A stretch of DNA of 64,000 nt from NCBI RefSeq assembly GCF_028993615.1, contig NZ_CP118632.1:2418001-2482000 (forward strand), read 5' to 3'. Under the pieces are notes generated by a model. The model had not been told where the DNA came from and did no database searches. It saw nothing but the letters and a program-made list of their open reading frames with translations. This document shows positions 1 through 9,086 of the stretch, in pieces. Source of the DNA: Herbaspirillum sp. WKF16. GTDB taxonomy: Bacteria > Pseudomonadota > Gammaproteobacteria > Burkholderiales > Burkholderiaceae_D. Numbering within the stretch: position 1 is the first letter of the stretch; each line of letters starts with the position of its first letter. The position numbers were made by a program, and so were the translations under genes.

Positions 1-719
1 ACCATGTCCTTGGCCTTGAAGGTGTGCATTACCGGCGCCTGCAGCTTGGCGGCCAATGCCAGCACGTCGTCGATGGCCTCGCGGCAGCCGTTGCCGGCGA
101 AGATGGCGACCGTCCCGGCTTCGTTGATCAGCTTGGCCGCGGCGTCGATCTCAGCCTCGGCCGGCGCCAGCTCGGCGCGCCGGCGCAGCGTGGCGATGCT
201 GGGCACGGGTTGCGCAGCCTTGGCGCCGATGATGTCGGCCGGGATGTTCAGGTGCGCCACGCCGCGCTGCGCATAAGCCTGGGCGATGGCCTGGTGGAAC
301 ACGCCGGGCGCCTGCTCGGCGCTGGTCACGGTCTGGGTATAGCAGGCGACGTCGCGAAACAGGATGTCGGGCGTGTTCTCCTGCAGGTAATCGGTGCCGC
401 GCCGCGCAGCCGGCACGCCGCCGGAAATGGCCAGCACCGGCGCATGATCCTTGCGCGCCTCGTACAGGCCGGCCACCAGGTGGTTGGCGCCGGGGCCGGT
501 GGTGCCGCAGCACACCGCCAGGCGACCGGTCAGCTTGGCCTGGCCGGCCGCCGCCAGCGCGGCGCCTTCCTCGTGGCGCACGCCTATCCACTCGATGCGC
601 TTGTCGCGGCGGATCGCTTCGGTGAGCGGGTTGAGGGCATCGCCGACGACGCCGAAGATCTGGCGCACGCCGATCTGGTAGAGGGTATCGATCAAGACTT
701 CTGCGACGGTGGCGGACAT
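1..719 (-). CDS. Thiamine-diphosphate-dependent enzyme, pyruvate oxidase/dehydrogenase-like (PoxB family), 3' end outside window
   Basis: The first 239 codons of a ThDP enzyme are visible, starting at the ATG at 719. The N-terminal pyrimidine-binding domain (about residues 4-170) shows GVRQIFGVVGDALNP and RHEEGAALAAAGQAKLTG, the latter carrying the conserved catalytic Glu at about residue 50. The central domain begins near residue 190 (AAKLINEAGTVAIFAGNG). Spacing and motif order resemble E. coli PoxB more than acetolactate synthase, so oxidative decarboxylation of pyruvate is the best guess. The cofactor-binding C-terminal domain lies outside the window, so FAD use and the membrane-binding tail cannot be judged. 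It diverges from ku. Related oxidases or carboligases remain possible. Confidence 0.8.
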   Translation of the reverse strand, partial: MSATVAEVLIDTLYQIGVRQIFGVVGDALNPLTEAIRRDKRIEWIGVRHEEGAALAAAGQAKLTGRLAVCCGTTGPGANHLVAGLYEARKDHAPVLAISGGVPAARRGTDYLQENTPDILFRDVACYTQTVTSAEQAPGVFHQAIAQAYAQRGVAHLNIPADIIGAKAAQPVPSIATLRRRAELAPAEAEIDAAAKLINEAGTVAIFAGNGCREAIDDVLALAAKLQAPVMHTFKAKDM

Positions 720-955
720 GGCGACTCCAGGACGGTAGATAGGGCGGTGGATCGAGACTAAGCCCGACCGCGCCGCGCCTGTATCGGCGCGAGCGGTAAA
801 TCCCTGTAGGAGAGAGTGATCTTTCGCGGCGCGCATCGCATTGATGTGCGGCAAGGAGCCGCATTCCTACGTCGCATTCCTACGCCGGCCGACTGCGCGC
901 CGGCGGCTGCGCCCGGATAATTCAAGCCGGAGTACAACGCACAACGGAGGCAGCC
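720..955. promoter_or_regulatory. Divergent intergenic region, ThDP enzyme / ku
   Basis: This 236-bp region must hold the start signals of both divergent genes. No convincing -35/-10 pair or LexA-type box was recognised. A 10-bp direct repeat CATTCCTACG occurs twice at about 863-886. A good Shine-Dalgarno sequence (GGAGG) lies just before the ku ATG. Confidence 0.35.
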
Positions 956-1915
956 ATGCGTCGCGCACTGTGGAAGGGAGCGATCAGCTTCGGCCTGATC
1001 AACATCCCGGTCGAGCTCTACACCGCCGAAAAGAACGATGAGCTGGACTTCCACATGCTCGACCGGCGCGACCTTGCGCCGGTGGGCTACAAGCGGGTGA
1101 ACAAGAAGTCCGGGCGCGAGGTGCCCTGGGAAAACATCATCAAGGGCTATGAGTACGAGGACGGCAAGTACGTCCTGATGTCCGACGAAGACCTGCGCCG
1201 CGCCAACGTCGAGGCCACGCAAAGCATCGACATCCAAAGCTTCGTCGAGATCGATCAAGTGCCCGTCCTCTACTACGAGCAGCCCTATTACCTGGCCCCG
1301 TCCAAGGGCGGCGACAAGGCCTATGCGCTGCTGCGCGAGACCCTGCTGGCCAGCGGCAAGATGGCGATTGCCCAGATCGTGATCCGCACCCGCCAGCACC
1401 TGGCGGCGCTGCTCCCGCAGGGCGGGATGCTGAACCTGATCACCCTGCGCTATCCGACCGAGCTGCGTGCGCCCGATGACATCGGGGTGCCGTCGCGCAG
1501 CGCCAGAAAGTCGGCCGTGTCGAAGCAGGAGGTCGAGATGGCGCGCGCACTGGTCGAGCATATGTCGGCCGACTGGGCGCCCGGGCAATTCCGCGACACG
1601 TATCGCGACGACGTGCTGGCGCTGATCAAGAAGAAGATCAAGAGCCGCCAGACGCATGAAGTGGCCGAGCCTGACGAACATGCGGCCGCGCCAGCCGGGG
1701 CTGGCAAGGTGGTGGACCTGATGGCCTTGCTCAAGAGCAGCCTGGAGGGGCGTGGCAAGCCTGCCAAGCCGTCGCGCCAGGCCGTCGATGACGAAGCATC
1801 CAAGCCGCGCGCCGCGAAGGGCGCACGCGTTCACAAGCTCCCGGCGCGCAAGCCTTCGCCCAAGAAAGCCTCTGCCACCAAGGGCAAGGCCGGCACCGGG
1901 AGGGCGCAGGCATGA
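956..1915 (+). CDS. ku: Non-homologous end-joining protein Ku
   Basis: This 319-aa protein is a bacterial Ku, the homodimeric ring that binds double-strand DNA ends and recruits LigD. The N-terminus (MRRALWKGAISFGLINIPVE) is the family hallmark; the Ku core barrel and bridge span about residues 5-195, including the typical VLYYEQPYYLAP segment. The C-terminus from about residue 255 is a Lys/Ala/Pro-rich tail (ARKPSPKKASATKGKAG), the kind of basic extension known to modulate DNA binding. An SD sequence GGAGG sits 6 nt before the ATG. The stop overlaps the ligD start by 4 bp (ATGA), so the two are translationally coupled. Confidence 0.96.
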   Translation: MRRALWKGAISFGLINIPVELYTAEKNDELDFHMLDRRDLAPVGYKRVNKKSGREVPWENIIKGYEYEDGKYVLMSDEDLRRANVEATQSIDIQSFVEIDQVPVLYYEQPYYLAPSKGGDKAYALLRETLLASGKMAIAQIVIRTRQHLAALLPQGGMLNLITLRYPTELRAPDDIGVPSRSARKSAVSKQEVEMARALVEHMSADWAPGQFRDTYRDDVLALIKKKIKSRQTHEVAEPDEHAAAPAGAGKVVDLMALLKSSLEGRGKPAKPSRQAVDDEASKPRAAKGARVHKLPARKPSPKKASATKGKAGTGRAQA

Positions 1916-4485
1916 GTTCCGGCCACCTCGAGCGCTACCGCGCCAAGCGTAACTTCAGCATCACGCCCGAGCCTTCCGGCGAGACCACACGGCGCAAGAC
2001 CGGCAAGCGCGCCGCGCCGCAGGCGCTGCAGTTCTTCATCCAGCGCCACCATGCGCGCCGCTTGCATTACGACTTCCGCCTGGAGCTCGACGGCGTGCTC
2101 AAGAGCTGGGCCGTGCCCAAGGGACCGAGCCTGGATCCGCACGACAAGCGCCTGGCCGTGCGCGTGGAAGACCATCCGCTGGACTACGGCAGCTTCGAGG
2201 GCGACATCCCGGAGCACCAGTACGGCGCCGGCCACGTGGTGCTGTGGGACCGCGGCCAATGGCAGCCGGAGGGCGATCCCGCGGCCGGGCTGGAAAAAGG
2301 CCACCTGGCGTTCGCGCTGCGCGGCGAAAAGCTGGCAGGTCGCTGGGCGCTGGTGCGCATGGGCCACGCCGACGCCCGCGGCAAGGAAAACTGGCTGCTG
2401 ATCAAGGAGGCGGACGAGGCTGCCGCGCGCGGCAAGGAGGCCGCCGTCACCGAACTACGGCCGGAGAGCGTAGCCGGCCAGGGCGACCCGGCGCCGAGGA
2501 AGGTCCGCAAGGCCGCCGGCGCCAAGGACGCGCCGGTGCAGGTTGCCGGGCTCAAGCCGTCGCGCATGCCGGCCCGCATCGCCGCCCAATTGGCCACGCT
2601 GGTGGCGCAGGCGCCGCAGGGCGAGGAATGGCTGTCCGAAATGAAGTTCGACGGCTACCGCGGCCTGTGCCGCATTGCCAAAGGCCGGGCCGCGATCCAC
2701 ACGCGCGAGGGGCTGGACTGGAACGCGCGCTGGCCGGTGCTGGTGCAGGCGCTGCAGAAGCTGCCGGTGGACGACGCCTGGATAGACGGCGAGGTGGTGG
2801 CGCTGGACGCGGAAGGCGGCATCAGCTTCGAGGCGCTGCAACACTACACGCACGGCGAACAGCAGCAGGCCGACGGCGTGCGCCTGGCGCTGTACGCCTT
2901 CGACCTGCCGTATCTCAACGGCCACGACCTGCGCGGCCTGCCGCTGATCCAGCGCAAGCAACTGCTGCGCGAACTGATCCCGGGCGCGGACGAGGAGGGC
3001 CTGTTGCTCTACAGCGAGCACATCGTCGGCCAGGCGGACGAGGTGTTCAAGCATGCCTGCCGGCATGGCATGGAGGGCATCGTCGCTAAACGCGCGGATG
3101 CGCCCTATACCGGCCGGCGCGACCGCAACTGGCTCAAGATCAAGTGCGAACGGCGCCAGGAGTTCGTGATCGGCGGCTACACCGACCCGGCGGGGCAGCG
3201 CAGCGGCTTCGGCGCGATCCTGGTCGGGGTGTACGGCGACAACGGCGACCTGCATTACGCGGGACGCGTCGGCACCGGATTCGACGAGCGCCTGCTCGGC
3301 TCCCTGCTCAAGAAGTTCAAGGCGCTGGAGCAGGGCAAGCCGGCCTTTGCCAGGCCGCCGACCGGCCAGCAGCTGCGCGGGGTGCACTGGATCGCACCCG
3401 AGCTGGTGGCGGAGGTGAAGTTCGCGCAGTGGACCCGGGCCGGCATCCTGCGGCACGGCGCCTTCGTGGCGCTGCGCGAGGACAAGAAGCCGCGCCACAT
3501 TGTGCGCGAGGCAGTAGGCGAAACCGGGCCAGCCGCCGCGCCGGAAAAGCCCAGCCGGGCTGCGGCCAAAGGCGCCGACCCGTCGGCGCCGGTCACCGTC
3601 GCCGGCGTCCGGCTGACCCATCCCGGCAAGATCCTGTTTCCCGACACCGGGCTGACCAAGCTTGAACTGGCGCGCTACTACCAGAGCGTGGCCCGCTGGA
3701 TCCTGCCGGAGCTGCGCCGGCGGCCGCTGTCGCTGGTGCGCTGCCCGGACGGCCATGCCGGCAAATGCTTCTTCCAGAAACACGCCGGCCAGGGCATGCC
3801 GGACGCCATCGAACCCATCGAGGTGCCCGAGGGCGAGGGCACGGCGCAGTACATGATGGTCAACGATGTCGCCGGGCTGGTGGCCACGGTGCAGATGGGC
3901 GTGCTGGAGCTGCACGCCTGGGGCTCGACCGGACGCGACCTGCTGCATCCGGACCGCATCGTCTTCGATCTCGACCCGGCGCCCGACGTACCCTGGCCGA
4001 CCGTGGTGGAAGGCGCGCAGCTGCTGCGCGGGCTGCTGCAGGAGGTGGGGCTGGAATGCTTTCTCAAGACATCCGGCGGCAAGGGCCTGCACCTGATGGT
4101 GCCGATCCGGCCCGAGCACGACTGGGAGACCGTCAAGGACTGGGCCCATCGGGTGGCGGCGCACCTGGCGCGGCACCTGCCGGATCGCTTCATCGCCCGC
4201 ATGACCAAGGCCGCGCGCGGCGGCAAGATCTTCGTCGACTACCTGCGCAACGCGCCGGGCGCGACCACGGTGGTCGCCTATTCGCCGCGCTCGCGCGACG
4301 GCGCGCCGGTGTCGGCGCCGATCGCCTGGGAGGAGCTGGACGACACGCTCAAGCCCGATGCTTTCAAGGTGGCGAACATGGCGCAGCGGATCGGCCATCT
4401 GCAAGGGCTTGATCCCTGGAAAGATTTTGCAACATCGCGCCAGCGCCTGACTTCGCGGATGCTGGCCGCCTTCGACCCGGCCTGA
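1912..4485 (+). CDS. ligD: Multifunctional NHEJ DNA ligase LigD (3'-phosphoesterase - ligase - polymerase)
   Basis: This 857-aa enzyme has the three LigD modules in the Pseudomonas order. The N-terminal 3'-phosphoesterase (about 35-170) contains QRHHARRLHYDFRLELDG. The ATP-dependent ligase (about 210-520) carries the nucleotidyl-lysine motif EMKFDGYRG with K245. The C-terminal primase/polymerase domain (about 560-850) has VRLTHPGKILFP, the metal-binding DLDPAPD (D686, D688) and TSGGKGLHLMVP. With Ku it trims, fills and seals double-strand breaks. Length is normal and no key residue is missing. It overlaps ku by 4 bp, and the next gene follows after 171 bp. Confidence 0.96.
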   Translation: MSSGHLERYRAKRNFSITPEPSGETTRRKTGKRAAPQALQFFIQRHHARRLHYDFRLELDGVLKSWAVPKGPSLDPHDKRLAVRVEDHPLDYGSFEGDIPEHQYGAGHVVLWDRGQWQPEGDPAAGLEKGHLAFALRGEKLAGRWALVRMGHADARGKENWLLIKEADEAAARGKEAAVTELRPESVAGQGDPAPRKVRKAAGAKDAPVQVAGLKPSRMPARIAAQLATLVAQAPQGEEWLSEMKFDGYRGLCRIAKGRAAIHTREGLDWNARWPVLVQALQKLPVDDAWIDGEVVALDAEGGISFEALQHYTHGEQQQADGVRLALYAFDLPYLNGHDLRGLPLIQRKQLLRELIPGADEEGLLLYSEHIVGQADEVFKHACRHGMEGIVAKRADAPYTGRRDRNWLKIKCERRQEFVIGGYTDPAGQRSGFGAILVGVYGDNGDLHYAGRVGTGFDERLLGSLLKKFKALEQGKPAFARPPTGQQLRGVHWIAPELVAEVKFAQWTRAGILRHGAFVALREDKKPRHIVREAVGETGPAAAPEKPSRAAAKGADPSAPVTVAGVRLTHPGKILFPDTGLTKLELARYYQSVARWILPELRRRPLSLVRCPDGHAGKCFFQKHAGQGMPDAIEPIEVPEGEGTAQYMMVNDVAGLVATVQMGVLELHAWGSTGRDLLHPDRIVFDLDPAPDVPWPTVVEGAQLLRGLLQEVGLECFLKTSGGKGLHLMVPIRPEHDWETVKDWAHRVAAHLARHLPDRFIARMTKAARGGKIFVDYLRNAPGATTVVAYSPRSRDGAPVSAPIAWEELDDTLKPDAFKVANMAQRIGHLQGLDPWKDFATSRQRLTSRMLAAFDPA

Positions 4486-4656
4486 ACGCCGGCGCCGCAG
4501 CAGGCAATGTCCTACACGAGCTTCATCCTCCTGCCGACTGTGCCTTGCATAGGGCAACTTCATAATCCACTTTAACTTTTTCGGGACGGATGCGCACGGC
4601 GCCAGCCGCCATCCGTTCCCGCCCGATCGACCGACAGAGCACGTCCAAAACGTGAG

Positions 4657-5790
4657 ATGAACAACAACGAGGAAATGGCAAACGCCATGAACACCACCAG
4701 CTATCGCCACTCCCTGACGCAGATTCTCTCCCGCCACCTGATGCACGCCGCCATGCCCGGCCTGATGCCGGCAGCGCCCGCCGCGCCGCGCGCGCAGTCG
4801 CCCGGCAAGCTGCCGGCGGCGCTGGTCGAGCGGCTGCTGCAACAGGAAGAGCAGCGCCGCCTGCGCGGCCACGGCGCATCGATCACGGCCCCGATCGCTA
4901 CCTTCAGCGCGCCGCAGCCGGCCGCCCATCGCGCCGCCACCTACAGCTACCCGATCCACATCGAGCGCGCCGACATCGACGCCTTGCCGGCATCGGCAGG
5001 CGTGTACGTCTTCCGCGGCGCCAATGGCATCCCGCTGTACGTCGGCCGCAGCGTCAACCTGCGCAGCCGCGTGCTGGCCCATCTGCACAACCATGAAGAG
5101 GAGCTGCTGGTGCGCCAGACGCGCCGCATCGAGTTTCGCCGCACCGTCGGCGAGCTGGGCGCGGCCCTGCTGGAGAACAGCCTGGTGCGCGACCTGCAGC
5201 CGCTGCACAACAAGAAGCCGCGCCAGAAGCGCTGCCTGTTCACCTTGCGCCTGAGCCCGGCCGGCCAGCCGCAGGTGGCCCAGGTGGCCGAGCGCGACTT
5301 CAGCCGCGCCGAGAACCTGTTCGGCATCTTCGCCTCCGAGCGCGCCGCGCAGGAAGCCTTGCAGAAACTGGTGGAGCAGCATGAGCTGTGCTCCATCGCC
5401 GCCGGGCTGGAAGAAAGCGCGGGCGAGGGCATGGCCTGCTTCGCCCGCCAGATCCGCCGCTGCCGCGGCTGCTGCACCGGCGAAGAGTCGCATGAATCGC
5501 ACCGGGAACGCCTGATGCTGGCGCTGGAAGACTTGCGCATCCTGCCCTGGCCGTATGAGGGCGCGATGGGAGTGATCGAGGAGCGCGACGGCTGGAGCCA
5601 GGTGCACGTGATCGACCACTGGCGCTACCTGGGCACGCTGGACGAGCAGCACCAACAACTGCAGGCGCGCCCGGCGGCCAGCCTGAAGGGTTTCGACCTG
5701 GACAGCTACAAGCTGGTCATCAAGCCGTTCTTGCTGCAACAGCTGGAGCTGCGTGCGCTGCCCGGACTGACCCTGCCCGACCGGGCCTGA
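4657..5790 (+). CDS. cho: GIY-YIG endonuclease, Cho-type (UvrC N-terminal homologue)
   Basis: This 377-aa protein is a Cho-like excinuclease subunit, which can make the 3' incision in nucleotide excision repair in place of UvrC. The GIY-YIG domain covers about residues 105-190: GVYVFRGANGIPLYVGRSVNLRSR supplies both tyrosine motifs and the Arg, and ALLENSLVRDLQPLHNKK supplies the metal-binding Glu. A Cys-rich stretch near residue 265 (CRGCCTGEESHESHRERL) matches the Cho/UvrC region after the nuclease. It is longer than E. coli Cho (295 aa), partly through an Ala/Pro-rich N-terminal extension. The start is uncertain: the ATGs at 4675 and 4687 also lack a well-spaced SD. No SOS box was recognised upstream. 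Confidence 0.85.
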   Translation: MNNNEEMANAMNTTSYRHSLTQILSRHLMHAAMPGLMPAAPAAPRAQSPGKLPAALVERLLQQEEQRRLRGHGASITAPIATFSAPQPAAHRAATYSYPIHIERADIDALPASAGVYVFRGANGIPLYVGRSVNLRSRVLAHLHNHEEELLVRQTRRIEFRRTVGELGAALLENSLVRDLQPLHNKKPRQKRCLFTLRLSPAGQPQVAQVAERDFSRAENLFGIFASERAAQEALQKLVEQHELCSIAAGLEESAGEGMACFARQIRRCRGCCTGEESHESHRERLMLALEDLRILPWPYEGAMGVIEERDGWSQVHVIDHWRYLGTLDEQHQQLQARPAASLKGFDLDSYKLVIKPFLLQQLELRALPGLTLPDRA

Positions 5791-6018
5791 TCGGTTTTCC
5801 ACCCCTGCGCGGCGCCGTTTTGGCGGCGTCGCGCTTGCGTTCGTCCGCAGCTCTCGTCCATCGATGTAAATCCCCGCACCTCGATTGAACATTTTGCGGC
5901 GCAGCGCTTCATACCAGCGATTTGGTCGTCCTTGCCGACGACGTTTCGCCCGGGCAGGGCGGCGCGCTCAAGCCGCCCCGCACCGATGTCTTACAACAAA
6001 CAACAACGAGGATTGTCA

Positions 6019-7395
6019 ATGCGAGGCCGATTCCAATCGCTTGCAGCGGTGATGCTGTTCACCGTTCCCGGCGCCGCCACCATGGCCTGGGCCGCCGATG
6101 CCAACAGCGGCTTGTGCTCCCCCGACCTCAAGGTCGACAAGGACAAGCTGGCCGCCTACCTGATCAAGACCTATCCCGTCAGCACCGGCTACCTGTCGGT
6201 TGGCGACAATGCCGCGCCGCTCAATTCGCCCAGCGCCCTGGCAGCGTGGTTGCTGAAGAAGCGCGCGGCCGAGAAGGCCGCCGGCGGCCCCGCCAGCGGC
6301 GACGGCAGCAACGTCGACCACATGGCCGAGGATCTGCAGGGCCTGCTGGATGGCAAGGATGGCCAGTTCAAGCCGGCCGGGCGCGTGGATGCGCAGGCTT
6401 TCTTCAGCAACGGCAGCCAGAGCGGATTGTCATGCGTGGTGGCCGGCGCCAGTCCGGCGCTGCCGCACGCGTCGTCTGCCGCGATCATGACTGCCGCCGC
6501 GCCCACCGGCACCGCCGGCCAGCCCACCGTCGCGGCCGTCCCCGCCGCCGCGCCGCCGGCGCCGCCGGCGCCGCAGCCGACCTGGCTGGACCACGCGCGC
6601 GTGCGCGGCAACCCCGACCAGCTCTCCATCGACCACAATAACAAGGCTGCCTACGCTTCGGTGGAGCGGGCCCGCGTGACCCTGGCCAACGACGACGTGG
6701 CGGCCTCGCGCACCAACGACATCGTGGCCTACGCCGGTTACTCCTTCGAGAAGCGCGCCATCGGCCAGGCCGGCAGCACCTATGAGGCCGTGCCGTATGT
6801 GGGCGTCAAGCAGAACCGGGTGACGGTCTACAACAACGGCGGCCCATCGGTGACCACCACCCGCACCAGCCAGGTCGGCATGCTGTCGGCCTTCCACTTC
6901 GCGCATCCCGGCTCGCCCAACACCGAAGACCTGACCGCGCGGCCGGACTACCTGATCAACAATACCGACGGCAGCCGCCTGCTGACGGTGAACTTCACGC
7001 TCACGCCGGTGCGCCCCGGCATCCTCAACGACTTCATCCGCTGGAACAACGGCCTGGCCTTCAAGCCCATCCTGATCGGCCAGAGCCGCAACGGTACCTA
7101 TCTCGACCGCGGCGACCCCGACGTCTACGACCAGCACCAGGATTTCATCCGCCTGGGTGCGCAGGCCGGTTTCACGCTGGCCTCCACCAATCCGTCGCTG
7201 CCGTTCGATTTCACCACCACCTTCACCGGCCTGAAGGCCATCGAGGGTTCGCGCGGCATCCACTACTGGAAGTCGGTGCTGACTTACAACTTCAACCAGA
7301 ACGTGGGCCTGAGCCTGGACTACTCCAACGGCGTGCTGCCGGAAACGGCGGATCCGGAACGCAAGTGGGGGCTGGGGATTTCGTCGAAGTTCTGA
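6019..7395 (+). CDS. Predicted outer-membrane beta-barrel protein of unknown function
   Basis: A 458-aa exported protein. The ATG at 6019 was chosen because ACGAGGA precedes it and it gives a clean signal peptide (MRGRFQSLAAVMLF...TMAWAAD). Residues about 25-145 form a soluble segment ending in a Pro/Ala hinge (APPAPPAPQPTW). From about residue 175 the sequence alternates polar and hydrophobic residues, with many aromatic strand ends (AYAGYSFEKRAIG, YLINNTDGSRLLTVNFTLTP, VLTYNFNQNVGLSLDYS). The last residue is Phe (GLGISSKF), the usual BAM signal. No named porin family was recognised. It is transcribed alone, with a rho-independent terminator behind it. Confidence 0.7.
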   Translation: MRGRFQSLAAVMLFTVPGAATMAWAADANSGLCSPDLKVDKDKLAAYLIKTYPVSTGYLSVGDNAAPLNSPSALAAWLLKKRAAEKAAGGPASGDGSNVDHMAEDLQGLLDGKDGQFKPAGRVDAQAFFSNGSQSGLSCVVAGASPALPHASSAAIMTAAAPTGTAGQPTVAAVPAAAPPAPPAPQPTWLDHARVRGNPDQLSIDHNNKAAYASVERARVTLANDDVAASRTNDIVAYAGYSFEKRAIGQAGSTYEAVPYVGVKQNRVTVYNNGGPSVTTTRTSQVGMLSAFHFAHPGSPNTEDLTARPDYLINNTDGSRLLTVNFTLTPVRPGILNDFIRWNNGLAFKPILIGQSRNGTYLDRGDPDVYDQHQDFIRLGAQAGFTLASTNPSLPFDFTTTFTGLKAIEGSRGIHYWKSVLTYNFNQNVGLSLDYSNGVLPETADPERKWGLGISSKF

Positions 7396-7435
7396 CGCCT
7401 CGGCAGGTCGTCCCCGCCAAAAGCGCGCATAAAAA

Positions 7436-7467
7436 AACGGCGGATGTTAAGTCCGCCGTTTTTTTAT
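7436..7467. terminator. Bidirectional rho-independent terminator
   Basis: A perfect 9-bp stem (AACGGCGGA / TCCGCCGTT) with a 7-nt loop has an A-run on its left and a T-run on its right. It can therefore serve both the plus-strand outer-membrane gene ending at 7395 and the minus-strand binding-protein gene ending at 7487. Confidence 0.9.
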
Positions 7468-7486
7468 ATATGGCATCAATGCGGCT

Positions 7487-8284
7487 TTACTGATAGGTCG
7501 TCGCCATCTTCTCCGGCAGCGGCACGTTGAGCCACTTCTTGACGATGGCATTGAGCTCGCCGCTCTTCTTGGCCTGCGTGATGGCGTCGTTGACCTTGGC
7601 CAGCAGGGCCGCCTCGTTCTTGTTCAGGCCCACGCTGCAGCTCGACTCATGGATGATGTACTTCAGCACCGGCTTGTTGTTGGGGGCCTTTTCCGCCAGC
7701 GCGTAGGCGACGAAGTCGCCGGTGCCCACCAGCTGCACCTGGCCGGAGACATAGGCCGAGATCATGGCGTTGTTGTCTTCGTAGCGCTTGATGGTGGCGC
7801 TCTTGGGCGCGGTGTCGGTGAGCTGGATGTCCTGGAAGGTGCCACGCGCCACGCCCACGGTCTTGCCTGCCAGGTCGGCGGCGTTGCCGACCTTGACCGC
7901 GGCCACGCCGAACACGCTGTTGTTGTACGGGGCGTAGGCTTGCGAGAAGTCGATCACCTTTTCACGCTCGGCGCTCTTGCCCAGCGTGGAGATCACCAGG
8001 TCGGCCTTGTGCGTCTGCAGGTACGCGATGCGGTTGGCGCTGGCCACCGGCACCAGTTGGACCTTCACGCCCATGTTCTTGGCGATCAGCTTGGCGACGT
8101 CGATGTCCAGGCCCTGCAGCTGCAGGTCGGTGTTGACCGAGCCGAAGGGGGCGAAATCCTGCGGCACGCCGATGCGGACCACGCCGGCCTTCTGGATGTC
8201 GGCCAGGGCATCGGCGCGGGCTTGGAACGAGGCCGCCGACAGCAGCCCGAGCGCCATGGCCAGCATTGGTTTGATTGACTTCAT
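7487..8284 (-). CDS. ABC transporter substrate-binding protein, family 3 (polar amino acid type)
   Basis: A 265-aa periplasmic solute-binding protein. The start at 8284 is set by GGGAGAAG and a textbook signal peptide (MKSIKPMLAMALGLLSAASFQARA). The mature part reads VVRIGVPQDFAPFGSVNTDLQLQG, then DIDVAKLIAKNMGVKVQLVPV and DLVISTLGKSAEREKVIDFSQAY, the signature of family 3 binding proteins for amino acids or opines. No permease or ATPase gene lies beside it, so it is an orphan or feeds a transporter encoded elsewhere. The ligand cannot be told from sequence. Confidence 0.88.
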   Translation of the reverse strand: MKSIKPMLAMALGLLSAASFQARADALADIQKAGVVRIGVPQDFAPFGSVNTDLQLQGLDIDVAKLIAKNMGVKVQLVPVASANRIAYLQTHKADLVISTLGKSAEREKVIDFSQAYAPYNNSVFGVAAVKVGNAADLAGKTVGVARGTFQDIQLTDTAPKSATIKRYEDNNAMISAYVSGQVQLVGTGDFVAYALAEKAPNNKPVLKYIIHESSCSVGLNKNEAALLAKVNDAITQAKKSGELNAIVKKWLNVPLPEKMATTYQ

Positions 8285-8429
8285 TGGTGTCTTCTCCCTT
8301 AGCGATTGTGTCGATGCCGCGCCGTCTGTCGCGGCGCGAGGCGAGGGCGTCTGCGCGCCCTGGGTTCCCTTGCTGCGGAACCGCCGACGATGATACGCCA
8401 AATTGCGCGCAATCGTCTTGCACGCCAGC

Positions 8430-9086
8430 TCAGCCGCGCAGTTCCAGGATACTGTCCTCGGCCACCAGGAAAACGCGCTGGCCGGGCTGCTGCGCGATCT
8501 GGTAACCGCCCGTGAAGGCGCCGAAGGCGGGCAGCATGGCCCATTCCCCGTCGACCACGAAGCAGGGCAGGCGCAGCGCATCGCCGGCCGAGGCCAGGCG
8601 GTACACCGGGTGCAGGTGGCCGACGATGGCGAAGGCGCCTTCCACCGTCTGCGGATGATGGCAAAAGGCCAGCGAGCCCACGCGCCAGGGCTCGTCCACC
8701 ACTTCGATGCCCAGGCCGGCGGGGGGGTCGCCAGCGTGGCGGTCGTGGTTGCCGCGCACCAGCGTCAGCGCCAGCTCGCGGCGGCGGTCGCGCCATTGCG
8801 CCAGCGCCGCCAGCGTGGCGTCGGCCCGCGCCGCGCGGGCGTGCAGGAAGTCGCCCAGGAAGACGATGTGCCGCGCCGCATGGCGTTCGACCAGCCGGTC
8901 CAGCAAGGCCAGGTTGGCGCCGGTGGTGCCGCGCGGAACCGGGATGCCGCCGGCGCGAAAGGCCGCGGCCTTGCCGAAGTGGACGTCGGCCACCACCAGC
9001 ATGGCGCGTTCGGGCCACCACAGCGCGCGCTCGGGCAGCATGGCCAGGCGCTCGCCGGCGGCGTCGAATTCGAGCGGGGTGCTCAT
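8430..9086 (-). CDS. pdeM: Ligase-associated DNA damage response endonuclease/phosphoesterase PdeM
   Basis: This 218-aa calcineurin-like metallophosphoesterase has the full motif series: [10 protein letters not shown] (D-x-H), FLGDFLHAR (GD), [10 protein letters not shown] (GNHD), FCHHPQ and [10 protein letters not shown] (GHxH). Length and context match PdeM, the last member of the ligase-associated damage-response cassette. Its start (ATGA) overlaps the stop of the helicase gene by 4 bp, and it closes the four-gene operon. DNA phosphoesterase/endonuclease activity is inferred from the family and neighbourhood. Confidence 0.9.
   Translation of the reverse strand: MSTPLEFDAAGERLAMLPERALWWPERAMLVVADVHFGKAAAFRAGGIPVPRGTTGANLALLDRLVERHAARHIVFLGDFLHARAARADATLAALAQWRDRRRELALTLVRGNHDRHAGDPPAGLGIEVVDEPWRVGSLAFCHHPQTVEGAFAIVGHLHPVYRLASAGDALRLPCFVVDGEWAMLPAFGAFTGGYQIAQQPGQRVFLVAEDSILELRG

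Noticed and set aside
4486..4656. SOS (LexA) box upstream of the cho-like gene
   Set aside because: No CTGT-N8-ACAG or close variant could be found in the gap.
2455..5892. 1145-aa open frame on the minus strand
   Set aside because: It is antisense to ligD and cho. The product is Gln/His/Ala/Arg-rich without motifs, as expected from the complementary frame of G+C-rich genes.
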